A DNA stretch of 64,000 bases from Protea cynaroides (GCA_028583415.1 CM053273.1:91796676-91860675); one strand, 5' to 3'; shown: positions 11,200-23,863, numbered from the stretch's first letter. Made by a program: numbers and translations. The notes: generated by a model from the sequence alone, not told the origin.

Positions 11200-13810
11200 A
11201 TGGCGAGTAGTGAAGAAAAGAAGATGAAGGGGTCTGCAACTGCAAGTCATGTGATAATGGAGATAGAAGCAAGCAAGCCAGAGGGTAATGGCATTACGGT
11301 AGGAGGGCTGAGCCCCCTTAGTGAGAGCCTTTGGAGGGAGAAGACCGACACGGAATTCGTGGGAGACGTGTCGGCGAAGCTGACATGGAAGGATCTGACG
11401 GTGACGGTGACCCTTAGCAACGGAGATACGCAGAAGGTGTTGGAGGGTCTAACCGGGTATGCAGAGCCAGGCAGCCTTACAGCCCTCATGGGTCCGTCCG
11501 GTTCAGGGAAATCCACTCTGCTCGATGCTCTCTCCAGCCGCCTCGCCACCAACGCCTTCCTCTCCGGCATCATTCTCCTCAATGGCCGCAAGACCAAGCT
11601 TTCCTTTGGAACGGCGGTCAGTCATCACTCTTCTTTTCCTTCTTCTCTTTCTTTGCAAAAAATTTAAAAAAAATAAAAACCATGGGTTACTGCTTTTCAA
11701 TTGTCTGTTTTCCAATTCTATATTGTAAACTGATTATGTGTAGTACGTGGAACCTCGATCAGGCATACGTTACTCAGGATGACAACCTGATCGGTACATT
11801 GACAGTAAGGGAAACGATTTCATACTCTGCTCGCCTTCGCCTCCCTGATAAGATGGCTTGGTCGGACAAGCGAGCTCTGGTGGAGAGCACCATAATTGAA
11901 ATGGGCCTACAAGACTGCGCCGATACAGTAATCGGGAACTGGCACTTGCGAGGGATCAGTGGAGGAGAGAGGAGAAGGGTCAGTATTGCTCTTGAGATCC
12001 TGATGAGACCCAGATTGCTCTTCCTCGATGAGCCAACCAGTGGACTTGATAGGTAATTAGATCCCCACATCAATTACGTACAATAACTTTCTATTTCAAA
12101 CAGCTAACAGATCAAGACAAACAAGGGTCTAAATTAAAACCTGCTTTGTTAATATTCTTGCTCGCTCGGGCAGTTTCTCATCTTTTGTTTTTTATTCTAT
12201 CTAAGATGCACTTGTGTGATCTTCTGCTGCTTTTGTACTAGTGCATCTCGGATATATTCTGGTGTGGTTCATTAATAAGAATACTTACATTATGGGGTTC
12301 TCATTTGGATTTTGTGGACAGTGCCTCCGCTTTCTTTGTGACCCAGACACTTCGTGGCCTTTCTAGAGATGGTCGGACTGTAATAGCATCAATTCACCAG
12401 CCTAGCAGCGAGGTTTTCGAGCTTTTCGATCGCCTCTACTTGCTCTCTGGAGGGAAGACTGTTTATTTTGGCCAGGCTTCGGAGGCATACGAGGTACTCA
12501 CCTCTATATACTTAGTGATCCATCCTCCATGTATGACACAATGCAAGAATACCATTATTCTCATCTTTGATTCTGTCTGTACGTAGTTCTTTGCACAAGC
12601 CGGCTTCCCTTGCCCAGCTCTGCGGAACCCATCTGATCATTTTCTGAGGTGCATAAACTCTGACTTTGATAAAGTCAAAGCCACTCTGAAAGGATCTATG
12701 AAATTGCGGGTAGGAATTAATTTATAGATACTTACTATTGCTTTGAATCCATGAAAGGCTGATAATTTTTTCGTCCCCTGAAATTGTTCTGTATTCAGCT
12801 CGAAAGGACAGATGATCCTCTGGAGAAGATAACTACAGCTGAAGCTATCCGGAAGCTCATTGATTTCTATAACACTTCTCAGTACAATTATGCAGCAAAA
12901 CAGAGAGTTGAGGAGATCTCCAAAGTTGTAAGTACTACTTTTCTGCAGATCCTAACTTTCTTCATGAGGACTTCCTATAATTTCTGTACGTTTTTCCTGC
13001 ATGGGTATCGATCCTATTGGAAAATTAAAAGAATTCATTGTATTGTAGCTCACTTAAGCTCCTATTTTCTTCTTATGTGTTGCAGAAAGGAACTGTGCTA
13101 GATTCAGGAGGAAGTCAGGCTAGTTTCTTTATGCAAGCCTTCACCTTAACCAATCGCTCCTTCGTCAACATGTCAAGGGACTTTGGTTATTACTGGCTGA
13201 GGCTTGTGATCTATATCCTGGTCACTATCTGCATTGGAACCATATACTTGGACGTGGGTACCGGATACAATTCCATTCTGGTACAATTCTATTTACTTTC
13301 TGAACGAGTTTGGTTTTAATCAGTGATTCCTTATTTCTTATTTGTGATCCTCGTATGGTGCTTGACTGCCTAATTCTCACATCTCAAGGAATTAAAGAAA
13401 AAAATAAATAAATAAATAAATACACCCCTCAGGAGTAAGGCTGCAGAATTTAAACTGGAAAACAACCTGTCATCAATCATTGCTTATATTGTCCCTTTGC
13501 CTCAGTTCAGCGAGTCCAAATCAACTTCAATCGCTAATTTGGTGCGCCTAGTTAACTCCAGTTGTTGGATGGATGATTGGAGCCTCCAGCGATTGGAGAT
13601 GGTTTTTATTGCAGTTCAGCACCCGATGCTTTGTAATTCTGAAAAAAAAAAATACTATTTTTCAGCCAAGTCAACGATTGGTCTATCCTTAATCTTTTAG
13701 TGCAAAATCATCTCTCTACGTTCTGCACTGAAGTGCTTTGCCAAAACTATTTCAGAACATATAAATCAAGATGCTCTAAAATTCATGCTTTACTCTTGAA
13801 TTTTGGGGTC

Positions 13811-13887
<77 letters not shown>

Positions 13888-15392
13888 TAATTCTGCCAAA
13901 GAAGAAAGGAAAAAGTCTGCTAGTTCCTCCCGCCTCCCTTTTTAAGTACTGTTTTATATATTAGACAGGAACCTGCACTTATCTCCAGTATTGATTAAGA
14001 ATTAATTTTTTTTTAATGGCCCAGGCAAGAGGATCTTGTGCTTCTTTTGTCTTTGGTTTCGTCACATTCATGTCCATTGGAGGATTCCCTTCATTTGTTG
14101 AGGATATGAAGGTGAGTACATGGATCCCACTCTAGCAATAATTGCTAAAAAAATTGAAACTTGAAACTTGATACAGGTAAATGAGTAAGGCGAAATTTTG
14201 CATTGGACTTTTAAGCGCAGGTTTTCCAGAGAGAAAGGTTGAATGGACACTATGGAGTGGCTGCATTTGTCATCAGCAACACACTCTCTGCAATGCCCTT
14301 TTTGATAATGATAACCTTTATCTCAGGAACAATATGCTATTTTATGGTTCACCTCCATCCAGGGTTCATGCATTATCTGTTTTTTGTGTTGTGCCTTTAC
14401 GCAAGTGTAACAGTGGTTGAGAGCTTGATGATGGCCATTGCAAGTGTCGTCCCCAACTTCCTTATGGGAATAATCACAGGCGCTGGAATCCAGGTAACCC
14501 TAATTCAGGAAACCGCCATCTTTTTCTTTTCTTCGTGTGAAATTTCATTAGGATATAGTAATATGAAATCATGGCGTTAATTCATGGCAGCATTGACATT
14601 CAAGAACTAGTGCACATTCATGGCATAATTAGTTGGAGCTATATACTATAAGTCTCCTCTTGGCGTTGCTTAAGACTAGCTAGTAGTTGCATCTCTTCTT
14701 AATCTTTTAAGAAGTATTAGTTTTACAATTCATTAGAAACACTATGAACTTAATTCCATTTGACGAGTTTGATTGATGATGTGGTTCCCCCTTGTACGTT
14801 GAGTAGGGGATTTTCATGCTGGTTTCTGGGTACTTCAGGCTTCCAAACGACATCCCAAAGCCCTTCTGGCGGTACCCCATGTCTTATATCAGTTTTCACT
14901 TCTGGGCCCTCCAGGTAAATGCGTGTGAATCAGACTGGATTAACCAGAGTTGTTTTAGTACGGAGGAACCATTAATTAATTCCTGTTTATAACGTACTAT
15001 AATGATGATCAAACTTATCTGCTGCAACTGATCAGGGTCAATATCAAAATGATCTGAGGGGATTGTATTTTGACAACCAGACCCCAGATCACGAACCCAA
15101 GATTCCTGGTGAATACATACTAGAATACATATTCCAGATTGACGTGAACCGATCAAAATGGGTGGATCTCAGTGTACTCTTCAGCATGATCTTGATCTAC
15201 CGTCTCATCTTCTTCATCTTGATAAAGGTCAATGAGGACGTGACTCCTTGGGTCAGAGGTTACATTGCAAGGAGAAGGATGAAATTTAAGAAACAGGGCA
15301 ATCAAAGCACAACAGTAACACCGGATCGCCTCACCCAATCAGCTTCCCTAAGGACCTACGTTGCCGACCGGCAGAAGATAGTAGAATCTTGA
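11200..15392 (+). CDS. ABCG11: ABCG11-like half-size ABC transporter (cutin and wax export)
   Basis: Exons: 11200-11616, 11763-12052, 12322-12493, 12587-12709, 12799-12927, 13086-13280, 14025-14111, 14221-14493, 14807-14914, 15036-15392; all GT-AG, frame open throughout, 716 codons (family about 700). Nucleotide-binding domain first: Walker [10 protein letters not shown] (98-106), Q-loop Q144, signature ISGGE (204-208), Walker B LLFLDE (224-229), switch H261; then six membrane helices from about residue 400 and a basic tail (GYIARRRMK). Exon order and sequence follow Arabidopsis ABCG11/WBC11, a plasma-membrane half-transporter that dimerises, for example with ABCG12, to export cuticular lipids from epidermal cells. 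ATG at 11200 gives 19 extra residues; a second in-frame ATG at 11257 starts MEIEAS, like the Arabidopsis protein, and may be the real start. No broken exon was seen, so it is probably functional; orthology rather than a close paralogue is inferred. Confidence 0.93.
13813..13887. repeat. AT microsatellite in intron 6 of the ABCG11-like gene
   Basis: About 74 bp of pure (TA)n inside the longest intron (13281-14024). Likely polymorphic in length, useful as a marker, and a possible source of assembly error. It does not touch the splice sites. Confidence 0.95.
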
Positions 15393-15932
15393 TCAAACTT
15401 TGGACTTTGTGGGATACTTGTAGTAAAATTTTTACAGCAATAGTATCTAGGAATTTCTTCATAATGTCATTTATTAGTGACTGCCGACCCCTACGTACGT
15501 ACATACCCCCGCTCGATCTCATCCCTTCACAGAGATGCAAGGGTTTGGTTTAGTACATTCAGTCAGTGGGAAAAAAATGATATTGATGAAGATAAAGATG
15601 ATGATACATACCTTCAGTCAGTGGGAAAAAAAAGATGATAGATACATAGACAAACCAAATATTTCTGGTCTCTGATCGGTCTATGCTAACTTTTTTAAGT
15701 GAACTTAGTCTGGTAAGGACAGATGACTACGCTGCTAAAGAAAATTAATAAAGAGAAAATTATCAAAGAATCTGCTTGTACCAATTAATTTCACATGAGT
15801 GGCTGATAAGTGTCGGAAGCATTGTTTGCTCTGGTGAAACCTTCTTGAATTTTTTATTTGTTTTAGCCCATTTGGTAAAGACCAATCTTTTAAAAAAGAA
15901 GAGGTTATGAGTTCAAATCTCTTTGGACCTAC

Positions 15933-15972
<40 letters not shown>

Positions 15973-17171
15973 AAAAAAAAAAAAACCCTTATGTTTATGT
16001 GCTTATATCATAGTTGAAAAATTAGGTATTTCGACTTGACTTGCCTTTTTTTTTTGTTTTCTTTGGTAAATGACTTGCCTTCTTAAGAACCTGGTGACTC
16101 GAGTCAGTCAAACCTACACACGGCGAGTATATATATATATAAAAGCTCATTCAAAATAAGTAATCAAAGTTATTTAATTTTTTTACTTTCTAATGATATG
16201 AACCTGTTTAATAATGAATTAAACATAATTTAATGAATAATTTTAAGACAAGAAATTGACAACTGAAAAAAATGACCGAACTCGGGGACTCTCATTTGAC
16301 TGAGAAAAATAGCCGTTATAAGAAAATTGTAAATTGTACTACCTCGGACCGAGTCTGGTCATTTATCAAATTTGGTTGAGTCCTTATGACTCTTGACCAG
16401 ATTTAATTATTTTTTTTATTTGATATGTAATATGATTGTGTAAGGTTGTGAGGACAATGAAAGGGGATTCATCCTCCTCGGGAATATCAAGAGAATCTAT
16501 TTAGAGCCGCCACCTAAATTAAGGTCTAAGACATCTAAAAATGTAGTCTCACCATAAGGTAAGACTTCTATTGATTCGTAACCTATAAGATTGGTTCATT
16601 GGTCTGCATTAGATCAGATAAGTATTTAAGGTACGGTTTTGGGAAGGTATTAGGCACCCAAACCGTCCGATCAATATCGGTCTCCTAAACTTTTCTTAAA
16701 TTCTAATTCTAACTGTGCTTGGTCAACTGGATGACTAGGGTTAATGGGGGATGTCCTAAACTAAGTTACTAAGTTCTGCCAACCTAAGGTTTAGCCAAAC
16801 ATATTTTGAAGCAAATAAACAAGCAATGTACATTGTACAGTGAACTGAAACAAATAATGGTTAGGTCTTGGACCGAATTTGAAAATATTCTCAAACTGCC
16901 TACATATCATTTGATATTGTCTCTTGAGAATCAGGTGCAAAAATGTAGTTCGAACAGGTTGTGTGTGATTAAAGTTTATGGATGTAGCTTATGCATGTGC
17001 CTCAATTATATTCTTTGTTCAAGTTGAAGTTTATGCTTAATGGATGGTTTAGAGGGAATCTGATGGTCTGTGGGTCATAGTACTGTATTTGAAAACTCTT
17101 CCAAACTGCCTACGTATTCCAAAGGTCATAGAAATCAGGTACAACGTAGTTCAAAAACTAAAACTTGTAAA
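15393..17171. other. 3' flank of the ABCG11-like gene; no gene seen
   Basis: The 3' UTR and polyadenylation site should lie in the first few hundred bases, but the signal is not decisive. An imperfect direct repeat (CTTCAGTCAGTGGGAAAAAA type) occurs at about 15558 and 15613, and an A-tract at about 15938-15984. The segment 16440-16800 contains a GAGCCGCCACC...TTAGGCACCC passage of the kind found in dispersed plant repeats. I cannot assign it to a family. Confidence 0.45.
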
Positions 17172-17499
17172 CTTAAGGTTTCTAAGGGTATCCTTGCCCT
17201 ATTAAGGTTTCTAAGGGTGTCTTTGCCATGTTAAGGTTTCTAAGGGTGTCTTTATCCTATTAAGGTTTCTAAGGGTATCCTTGCCCTATTAAGGTTTCTA
17301 AGGATGTCCTTGCCCTATTAAGGTTTCTAAGGATGTCCTTGCTCTGTTAAGGTTTCTAAGGGTATCCTTGTCCTATTAAGGTTTCTAAGGGTGTCCTTGT
17401 CCTATTAAGGTTTCTAAGGGTGTCCTTGCCTTGTTAAGGTTTCTAAGGATGTCCTTGCCCTGTTAGTTATTTCCATTCTAAGGTTTCTAAGCGGTTCCT
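17172..17499. repeat. Tandem array, unit about 29 bp, left part
   Basis: Eleven imperfect copies of a unit containing TTAAGGTTTCTAAGGGTGTC and TTGCCCTA follow one another up to the solo LTR at 17500. The core AAGGTTTCTAAG is nearly invariant. This is a short local minisatellite and not a CRISPR: repeats and spacers are not distinct. Confidence 0.9.
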
Positions 17500-19884
17500 T
17501 GTCACACCCCAAATCTGGTCTAACCAGTGGTGTGATGAACCGTCAAGAAAACCAATGATTCAACCAATATCTCGTATAGGCAATGCCCATCCGATTAAAC
17601 CAGATACATTCTATAAGCATAATCAGAATAAATAAATAATAGCGGAAGTCTTTAATACTAATGAACTGAGTATCTAACAATAATAGCATAATTAATTATC
17701 CAATTATCTCCAAAGTAACTCAAAACATAAAATAAAATAAATTAATCAATTACATGTTTCGATAACCAAACAACTAAACTAATTGAAAACACATGAATTG
17801 CACTCACGCGACGGATCATGCGCCTCTTCCATAGCTTCCACGTTTATCGCCGCTACGTGTCCATACGTCAGCGTGTTCATGTAATCTTCAATCGTAGGAC
17901 CTGCATCAACAACTAGAAATATTCCACGTCGAAATGATGAGCACATATCATGGCTCAGTGAGCAAACAAAACAATACAACAAACATATGCATGCATTCAA
18001 TTCATATCTTTGGTCTGGTTTTTAAGTTTGTAATATGCTATAGAAATGATTGATGGCCACCGCACCTCTATATACGAGTGTGTTAATCTGCCCAATGGAT
18101 CAAACACTATTGTCGTCCCACATGCACCTACCATGGAATAGAGATAGAGCTAAAGTATTCGGATCAAACACCGCCAACACTTCCCCTGATGCCCTACCCA
18201 TACCAACACGTAAGCCCCTATTGAGGAGGGCTTGTAAACTGGGCTCGCAACTAACAAATCCTAAATATCATTTAGTGTATCCAAGGCCTCACCCCAGCAT
18301 CCCTCAATACGTCCATAGAGATAGAGCTAAGGCCCCCCGACAGAGTCGAAACAGTCCGAGACCACCTCCCCTGATGCCCTACGACTTAATAGTTCTGCTA
18401 AGGTAATGACGATACGACGATATCAGAGAACAAGACTTTAGTAGAGATAGAGCTAAAGTCTGATAACCAGGATGAACCACAATGTCACGTCCTCCCCCTG
18501 ATGCTCCACTCGCATCAAGTACACTAACCACACAGTCATTTATGCAGCTGTCAATGGATTCTGTGATCGAATGACACAATCACATGCCTATTCCTAGCAT
18601 CATCATCGTCATATTATAAATAGACAGAAATAAATATGCATGAGTAGTAATAACAGGAATATTGGATGACATGTGAGATGCACATTACAAGCATACAAGC
18701 ATAGAATCAATCATGACATTGGACTCAATAAAAGTCAACAGTTTATTATTAGTCAGTTAGTTTAGGTTCTGTTCTGTTCCCTCACCTATTAGAAATGTTC
18801 AATCTTCTCGAAGCTTCTTAAGTCACTCTTGAACCTCTTGAAAACCTAAGAAATTTGTAAGTTCTGAGTTAGGGTTCAAGTTTATCAATTTACAGTAGTT
18901 AATGTTCCATACTAGCATCAAACAGACCTCCAGAAGCTGAGTAGTCGCAGATGTGACTGCACATATGGTCTCAGTTTCTGCGACCACAGGGTGTGGGGTC
19001 GATATGATATGCGACCACACACATACGACCACACCCTCCTTGGAAACTTCTCGAGGGCGTGTGGTCAGACATATGTGCCTTGTGTGGTAGATCAAACTGC
19101 GACCACACGAGTTTTTGGTCGACTTTTACTATCAGTCACATCCTTTCATAACTTGATTCCATGGCTAACATTATGATCCTTCCTATGCTTGTTTTATGTC
19201 TTAAAATTCGTACTTTTACATAGTCCTTCACCTTAATCTGTTCCTCATGGATCTCCTTAGAGTTTTGTTCATGGTCTTAGGATTGAAATTTTATTTTGAA
19301 TCAATATTCCTCCATAATCTAATCTAGGCATTCAATTAATGTAGGGAATGATTCCATATCTTAAACTTGCTGGAGAATCAGAGCTTTCTCTGTAATTCCT
19401 TCTCTTAATCTTCCTCTTTAATTCTCTTTCTCTTCCTAGTCCTCTCTTTCTCTATCTTTCAGTTTGAGTTCTAAAAGAGTGAAAGAGACTAAGGGATGTC
19501 CTTTATATAGAGAAAAACATCCATATAAAGTCCCACTTTGATTAGGAAAGAACCCCCCTCAGATTAGGAAGGTTTCCTAATTACGAGGTCGGTTATACCA
19601 TCGTATGGTCGCACGTGGGGTCGCAGAATCCGTCGACCACACGTCTCAAAATTGTCTCAAAACTGCGACCACACATCCCAGACTCGAGTGATCTTAATAT
19701 TCTAAGGTGTGGTCGACCACACCTGTTTAGGTATGCGACCACATGTCTCAATTAGATGATTTTTTGTTCGAATTACATACCTAGCCTTGTGGTTTCTTCA
19801 CGCACTTGGTCCGCTTGGTCTGACCATGATAGGAAGACCTAATACAAGGTAGTAAGATCGGGTTAGTAAGGTACGGGTCTTACA
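17500..19884 (-). mobile_element. Solo gypsy LTR (2,385 bp) inserted in the tandem array
   Basis: In + coordinates it starts TGTCACACCCC (17500) and ends GGGTCTTACA (19884), the reverse of the LTRs that start TGTAAGACCC. Flanks TTCCT (17495-17499) and TTCCA (19885-19889) form a 4/5 target duplication, and the array resumes on the other side. The TATA box on the minus strand lies at 19503-19509. Clusters of the word GTGTGGTCGACCACAC lie before the TATA box (about 19585-19750) and before the exon-2 site (about 18950-19115). No internal region is present. Confidence 0.88.
17779..17912 (-). CDS. LTR-embedded reading frame, exon 3 (copy in the 17500 solo LTR)
   Basis: The minus-strand 134-nt exon begins after TTTCTAG, reads VDAGPTIEDYMNTLTYGHVA early on, continues through an acidic stretch and ends ECNSCVFN-stop. 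The expected exon 2 (about 18786-18813) contains an in-frame stop in this copy, so the gene copy is probably dead although the last exon is intact. Confidence 0.45.
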
Positions 19885-20060
19885 TTCCATGCCCTATCAG
19901 TTCTTTCCATTCTAAGGTTTCTAAGGATTTCCTTGCCCTATCAGTTCTTTTCATTCTAAGGTTTCTAAGGGGTTCCTTGCCTTATCAGTTCTTTCCATTC
20001 TAAAGGTTTCTAAGGGTTTTCTTACCCTATCTGTTCTTTCCATTCTTAGGGTTTTCTGGC
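19885..20060. repeat. Tandem array, right part, unit about 46-47 bp
   Basis: Continuation of the array beyond the solo LTR. Here the unit is longer (CCTATCAGTTCTTTCCATTC plus TAAGGTTTCTAAGG plus TTCCTTG), about four copies. The 29-bp unit on the left and this one share the AAGGTTTCTAAG core, so two unit types coexisted before the LTR arrived. Confidence 0.85.
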
Positions 20061-20332
20061 AAGTGTTGCATTCCAAGCATAGCAGGTGTATATCATGTAA
20101 GCATCCAATATAGCAGTAAGTATGTGAGCATCCAAATATGGCAGTAAGCAAGTAAATATTCCAAAGGTGGCAAATCAATTAATGTGTTAATGTAAGCACT
20201 CCAAATATAGCATGTGAGTTAAATATAGAAATGAGAGTATTCCAAACATGACATATGAGAGCATTCCAAATAAAGCATATAAGAGCATTCCAAATATAGC
20301 ATATGAGTCAAATATAGCAATGAGAGCATTCC
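20061..20332. repeat. Second tandem array, GCATTCCAAATATAGCATATGAG type
   Basis: A run of degenerate units of about 25-30 bp built from GCATTCCAAA and TATAGCA(TATGAG) reaches the LTR fragment at 20333. No coding potential. Confidence 0.75.
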
Positions 20333-21068
20333 CATAAGACCCACACGCCTCGAACCCGGTCTAACCTTACGTTCTCATGTCGTGATTGGTCTTCCAATCA
20401 TAATCGGCTCAAGTGAACTAATTGTATGAAGAAATCACAGGATAAGATAAGCAACAAGTTAAATTTAACTGGTGTGGTTGACTGGTTAAGTTTGTGTGGA
20501 AGCAACCAGTCAAAAACTAAAAATCAGTAAATTTTGGTCGTATGGTGGCAGTTTTGAGGGGTATGGTCGACCACACATGAGACTACATGACCTGTGATCA
20601 CATATTTTGGACGTGTGGTCGATGGATTCTGCCACCACACGTGCGACCACATGATGCTGAACCGACTCCGTGTTTAGGAAACTTTCCTAATTTGAAGGGG
20701 ACTCTTTCCTAATTAAAGTGGAACTCTATATGGAGATTTTCCCTCTATATAAGGGACGTTTCTTAGCCTCTCTCACTCTTTCAGAATCCAAATTGAAACT
20801 CCAAACCTAAGAAGAAAAGAGAGAGAGGAAGAGAAGGAGAAGAAGGAGATTTGGAGAAGAAGGCTGAGAGGAAGGTTTTGCAAGAGAAGGTTCTAGCTCC
20901 CTACAGTAAGCTTAAGGTATGGACTTGACACTATAGGCTAGATCAAATAGGATAGGTTCCTCTTATCAAGTTGATGTGTTGAATCTAATGTAACGATTTC
21001 ATTACGTCAGCATCAAGGTGAGAGTATTGTACTTTCTATTACCAAATATTATTTTGGTGAGTTAGTGT
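20333..21068 (+). mobile_element. 5' part of an older gypsy LTR, truncated by the E1 LTR
   Basis: It starts CATAAGACCCACACG, a decayed form of the LTR start TGTAAGACCCGCACT. It carries the GTGGTCGACCACAC-type word cluster (20535-20660), a TATA box TATATAAG (20746-20753), a purine-rich leader and the exon-1 donor AAG|GTATGG at 20916. It stops at 21068, where the complete E1 LTR begins. Its 3' part was not found in the window. Confidence 0.75.
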
Positions 21069-21393
21069 TGTAGACCCGCACTCCACTAATCCAATTTAAC
21101 TGTTTCATGCCAGGTCTTTCCATCATTGTCGACTCGAGCGAACCAACCATATGAAGGAACCACAAGGGTAGATAAGTGAAACAATGCAAAAATAGTCAAT
21201 TTTAGTTGTGTGGTCGACTACTTGAACTTATGTGGTCCACCAATCAAATTAAGAAGTCAGACCAGTCAATTTTAGGTTATTTGGTTGACACTTTTAGAAT
21301 TGTGTGGTCGATGAATTTTGGAATTCACAATCGAACCCTAACTTGAATCCATAAATTTCTTAGATTTTCAACTAGTTCAAAGTAACTTCTAAG

Positions 21394-22372
21394 GCTTGAA
21401 ATGGGAACAAATACCGTCTACAGGTAAGGGAACAAGACATAAACTAATAGGCTAATAACAAACTACCTTTACTTTTCTGTCAATTGATATGATGCCATGC
21501 TTGAATGATTGATTGTACATCTCACATGTCATCCAATAACTGCTATTCCTGTTCATGCATATTTAATTTTTTTTGTTCTTTATATTGTTAAGATGATGAT
21601 GGTGGGAATAGGTATGTGCTTGTGTGTGGTTAATGTGTTATATTGGGTGGAGTGTCACGGGGAGGACACAATACTGTGGTTTAGCCTGAACATTAGACTT
21701 GAGCCATATCTCTATTCCATTCCTCCCATTGACGTCGTTGTATTGCTTACCTTAGAGAAACTAGTACGTCGTAGGGCATCAAGGGGAGGACGCGGTATTG
21801 TGGTTCAACCTGACTGCTAGACTCTAACTCTATCTCTATGGGCGTATTGAGGGATGCTAGGGTATGGTCTTAGATACATCTGGATGACATCTAGGATTGG
21901 TTAGTGATGAACCCAGTTTACAAGCCCTCGCTAGTAAGGGGCATATGTACTGGTATGGGTAGGGTATCAGGGGGATTTTGGTAGTGTGTGATCCGAAAAC
22001 TCTAGCACTATCTCTATTTCGTAGTGGGTAATATGGGACGACAATGGTGTGTGATCCATTGGTCATGCTCGCACTCTTATGTTTGGAGGTATGGTTGTAA
22101 ACTATTCTTACCATAGCACATTTGCAAACTTATACCAGACCACAAATATAAATTGAAAGCATGCATATATTTACGCATTGTTTTGTTTACTCACTGAGCC
22201 GTGATGTGTGCTCATCCCTTGACATTGAATATTTGTAATTAATGATGCAGGTACTACAGTGGAGGATTACATGAATGCGTCATCGTATGGACACGTAGCG
22301 GCTATGGACATGCAAGCCGTGGAGGACGAACATGATTCATCATGCGAGTGCTTCCAGTGTGTTTTTGAGTAG
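21394..22372 (+). pseudogene. LTR-embedded reading frame in the E1 LTR (exons 2 and 3)
   Basis: Exon 2 is 21394-21423 (30 nt) and exon 3 is 22239-22372 (134 nt). Exon 3 encodes DAGTTVEDYMNASSYGHVAA, then AVEDEHDSSCECFQCVFE and stop. The acceptor before exon 3, TTTTTAG in the relatives, is TTTGTAA here and exon 1 is deleted, so this copy should not splice normally. The intact reading frame despite that suggests its loss is recent relative to its conservation. Confidence 0.45.
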
Positions 22373-22513
22373 TTTATTTCTATTTTAAAACTTAAAACAT
22401 ATAATATATATTATTTATGTTTTGAGTTTATTTAGAGATAATTGGTTTAATTAATTACTTATCATGTTAGACCCTCAGTTTATCATTAATAAAGACTTCT
22501 GTTATTTATTTTA

Positions 22514-23155
22514 GGATAAATTTCAGCTACCACCTAAAAAGAATTGATTAAATCACCTACCACCCAAGTTGTTTAAAATAAATCACCTATCACCCAAGTT
22601 AGACATACGCATATCAAAAAGATCCAAAAAAACTAACAGAGCCGTTAGTTGCTGATGTCAGCCGTTAGAAAATACTTGGATGACAATAATACCCTTTTTG
22701 TAAGGGAAAAAAAGGCTCCTTTTTTTCACTGAATCTCTGTTTATCTTTGTCTCCTTTGCAAACACCAAACAATCATGGCCGATTCTACTCCTCGCTCTTA
22801 TTCTTTCCCTAAGAAACTTCGATTCTTCGCTCACACGGTTGCACCCGAAACTTTCTTCAACTGAGAACTGCCGGAATAATTAAAAAAAAGGGCAAAAAAC
22901 TAGAAAATCAGACAAGAAGACGGACTTTAAGATAACCATTTTCTGTTTAGCCGCACAGAGTTTAGCTTCAAGACACTGACCTAGATCTTCCTCTTGAGAT
23001 GAAGACCACGAAGGAATCCTTGGCTTTGATCGAGCTTTGCTAGATAATTATTCATAGAATTACTGCATTTTAAGAGAAGAGAGTATGGAAACGACAAATT
23101 TTTTTATCTTAAATTCTTTTCAATATCCAAAGCACTTTTCCAACAGAGAGAGAGA

Positions 23156-23246
<91 letters not shown>

Positions 23247-23665
23247 CAGAATGCCTCTCTCTCTCTCTCTCCATCTTCCTATCCATTTAGAGTTTTTCTA
23301 GCAGAGCAAACAAGAGTGCAGCGATGAATGTATGTTGGGTTCACAGTAGCTATAGGGAGTTATAGTTGAATAGCATAAGATTCTGACATGGATTTTCAGT
23401 ATTTTAAATTTCTCTAATGCACTAGAAAATCAGAATTTACCGTCTTTAGTTCCCCCAAAGAGATCTTTTTTCTGATCCAAAGGGTTCATTGTTGGGACTA
23501 CCATAGAGTCTACTATTGTACTGGGCTCTATGATAGGAATTACTCTATTTTTGGTTAGAAGGAAACTAAGGAAATAGAGAGACAGAGAACCATGAAGGCT
23601 AGGACTTGGAATATTGGCAAAACAAAATCAATGAAGAGAAGAAATGGAGATGGAGGAGAAGTACA

Positions 23666-23707
<42 letters not shown>

Positions 23708-23863
23708 GAAGAAAGGGCTATAAATGTCCACACATAATTTTAACTTTTTCCCATCAGTCCATTAACTAACGTTTGTCTAACTTGGGTGGTAGGTATTTTT
23801 TTAAACAACTTGGGTGGTAGGTGATTTAATCAATTCTTTTTGGGTGGTAGCTGAAAATTTTCC
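22514..23863. mobile_element. Non-autonomous Mutator-like element M2 (1,350 bp)
   Basis: Terminal inverted repeats of about 55-58 bp: GGATAAATTTCAGCTACCAC at 22514 and its near-perfect complement ending GCTGAAAATTTTCC at 23863. Flanks TTTATTTTA (22505-22513) and TTTATTTTG (23864-23872) match at 8 of 9, fitting a Mutator-type 9-bp duplication (an 8-bp hAT-type duplication is the alternative). The host LTR sequence joins cleanly across it. No transposase. The interior holds GA microsatellites at 23143-23244 and 23669-23704. The ends, the GTTAG...TGATGTCAG passage and the CTACCACCC subterminal repeats resemble M1. Confidence 0.85.

Noticed and set aside
11247..11597. Antisense frame over exon 1 of the ABCG11-like gene
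   Set aside because: Shadow of the real coding exon; no independent support.
13700..13945. Open frame coding for poly(Ile-Tyr)
   Set aside because: It is translation of the (TA)n microsatellite in intron 6 of the ABCG11-like gene.
16440..16800. Possible retroelement leader with GAGCCGCCACC and TTAGGCACCC passages
   Set aside because: Looks like a dispersed plant repeat, but no boundaries, repeats or coding sequence could be defined.
17172..20332. Regular short repeats resembling a CRISPR array
   Set aside because: The units are contiguous and degenerate with no unique spacers, and the context is a plant nuclear genome. It is a minisatellite.
23085..23327. Arg/Glu-repeat and Ser/Leu-repeat frames on both strands
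   Set aside because: Products of the GA microsatellite inside element M2, not genes.
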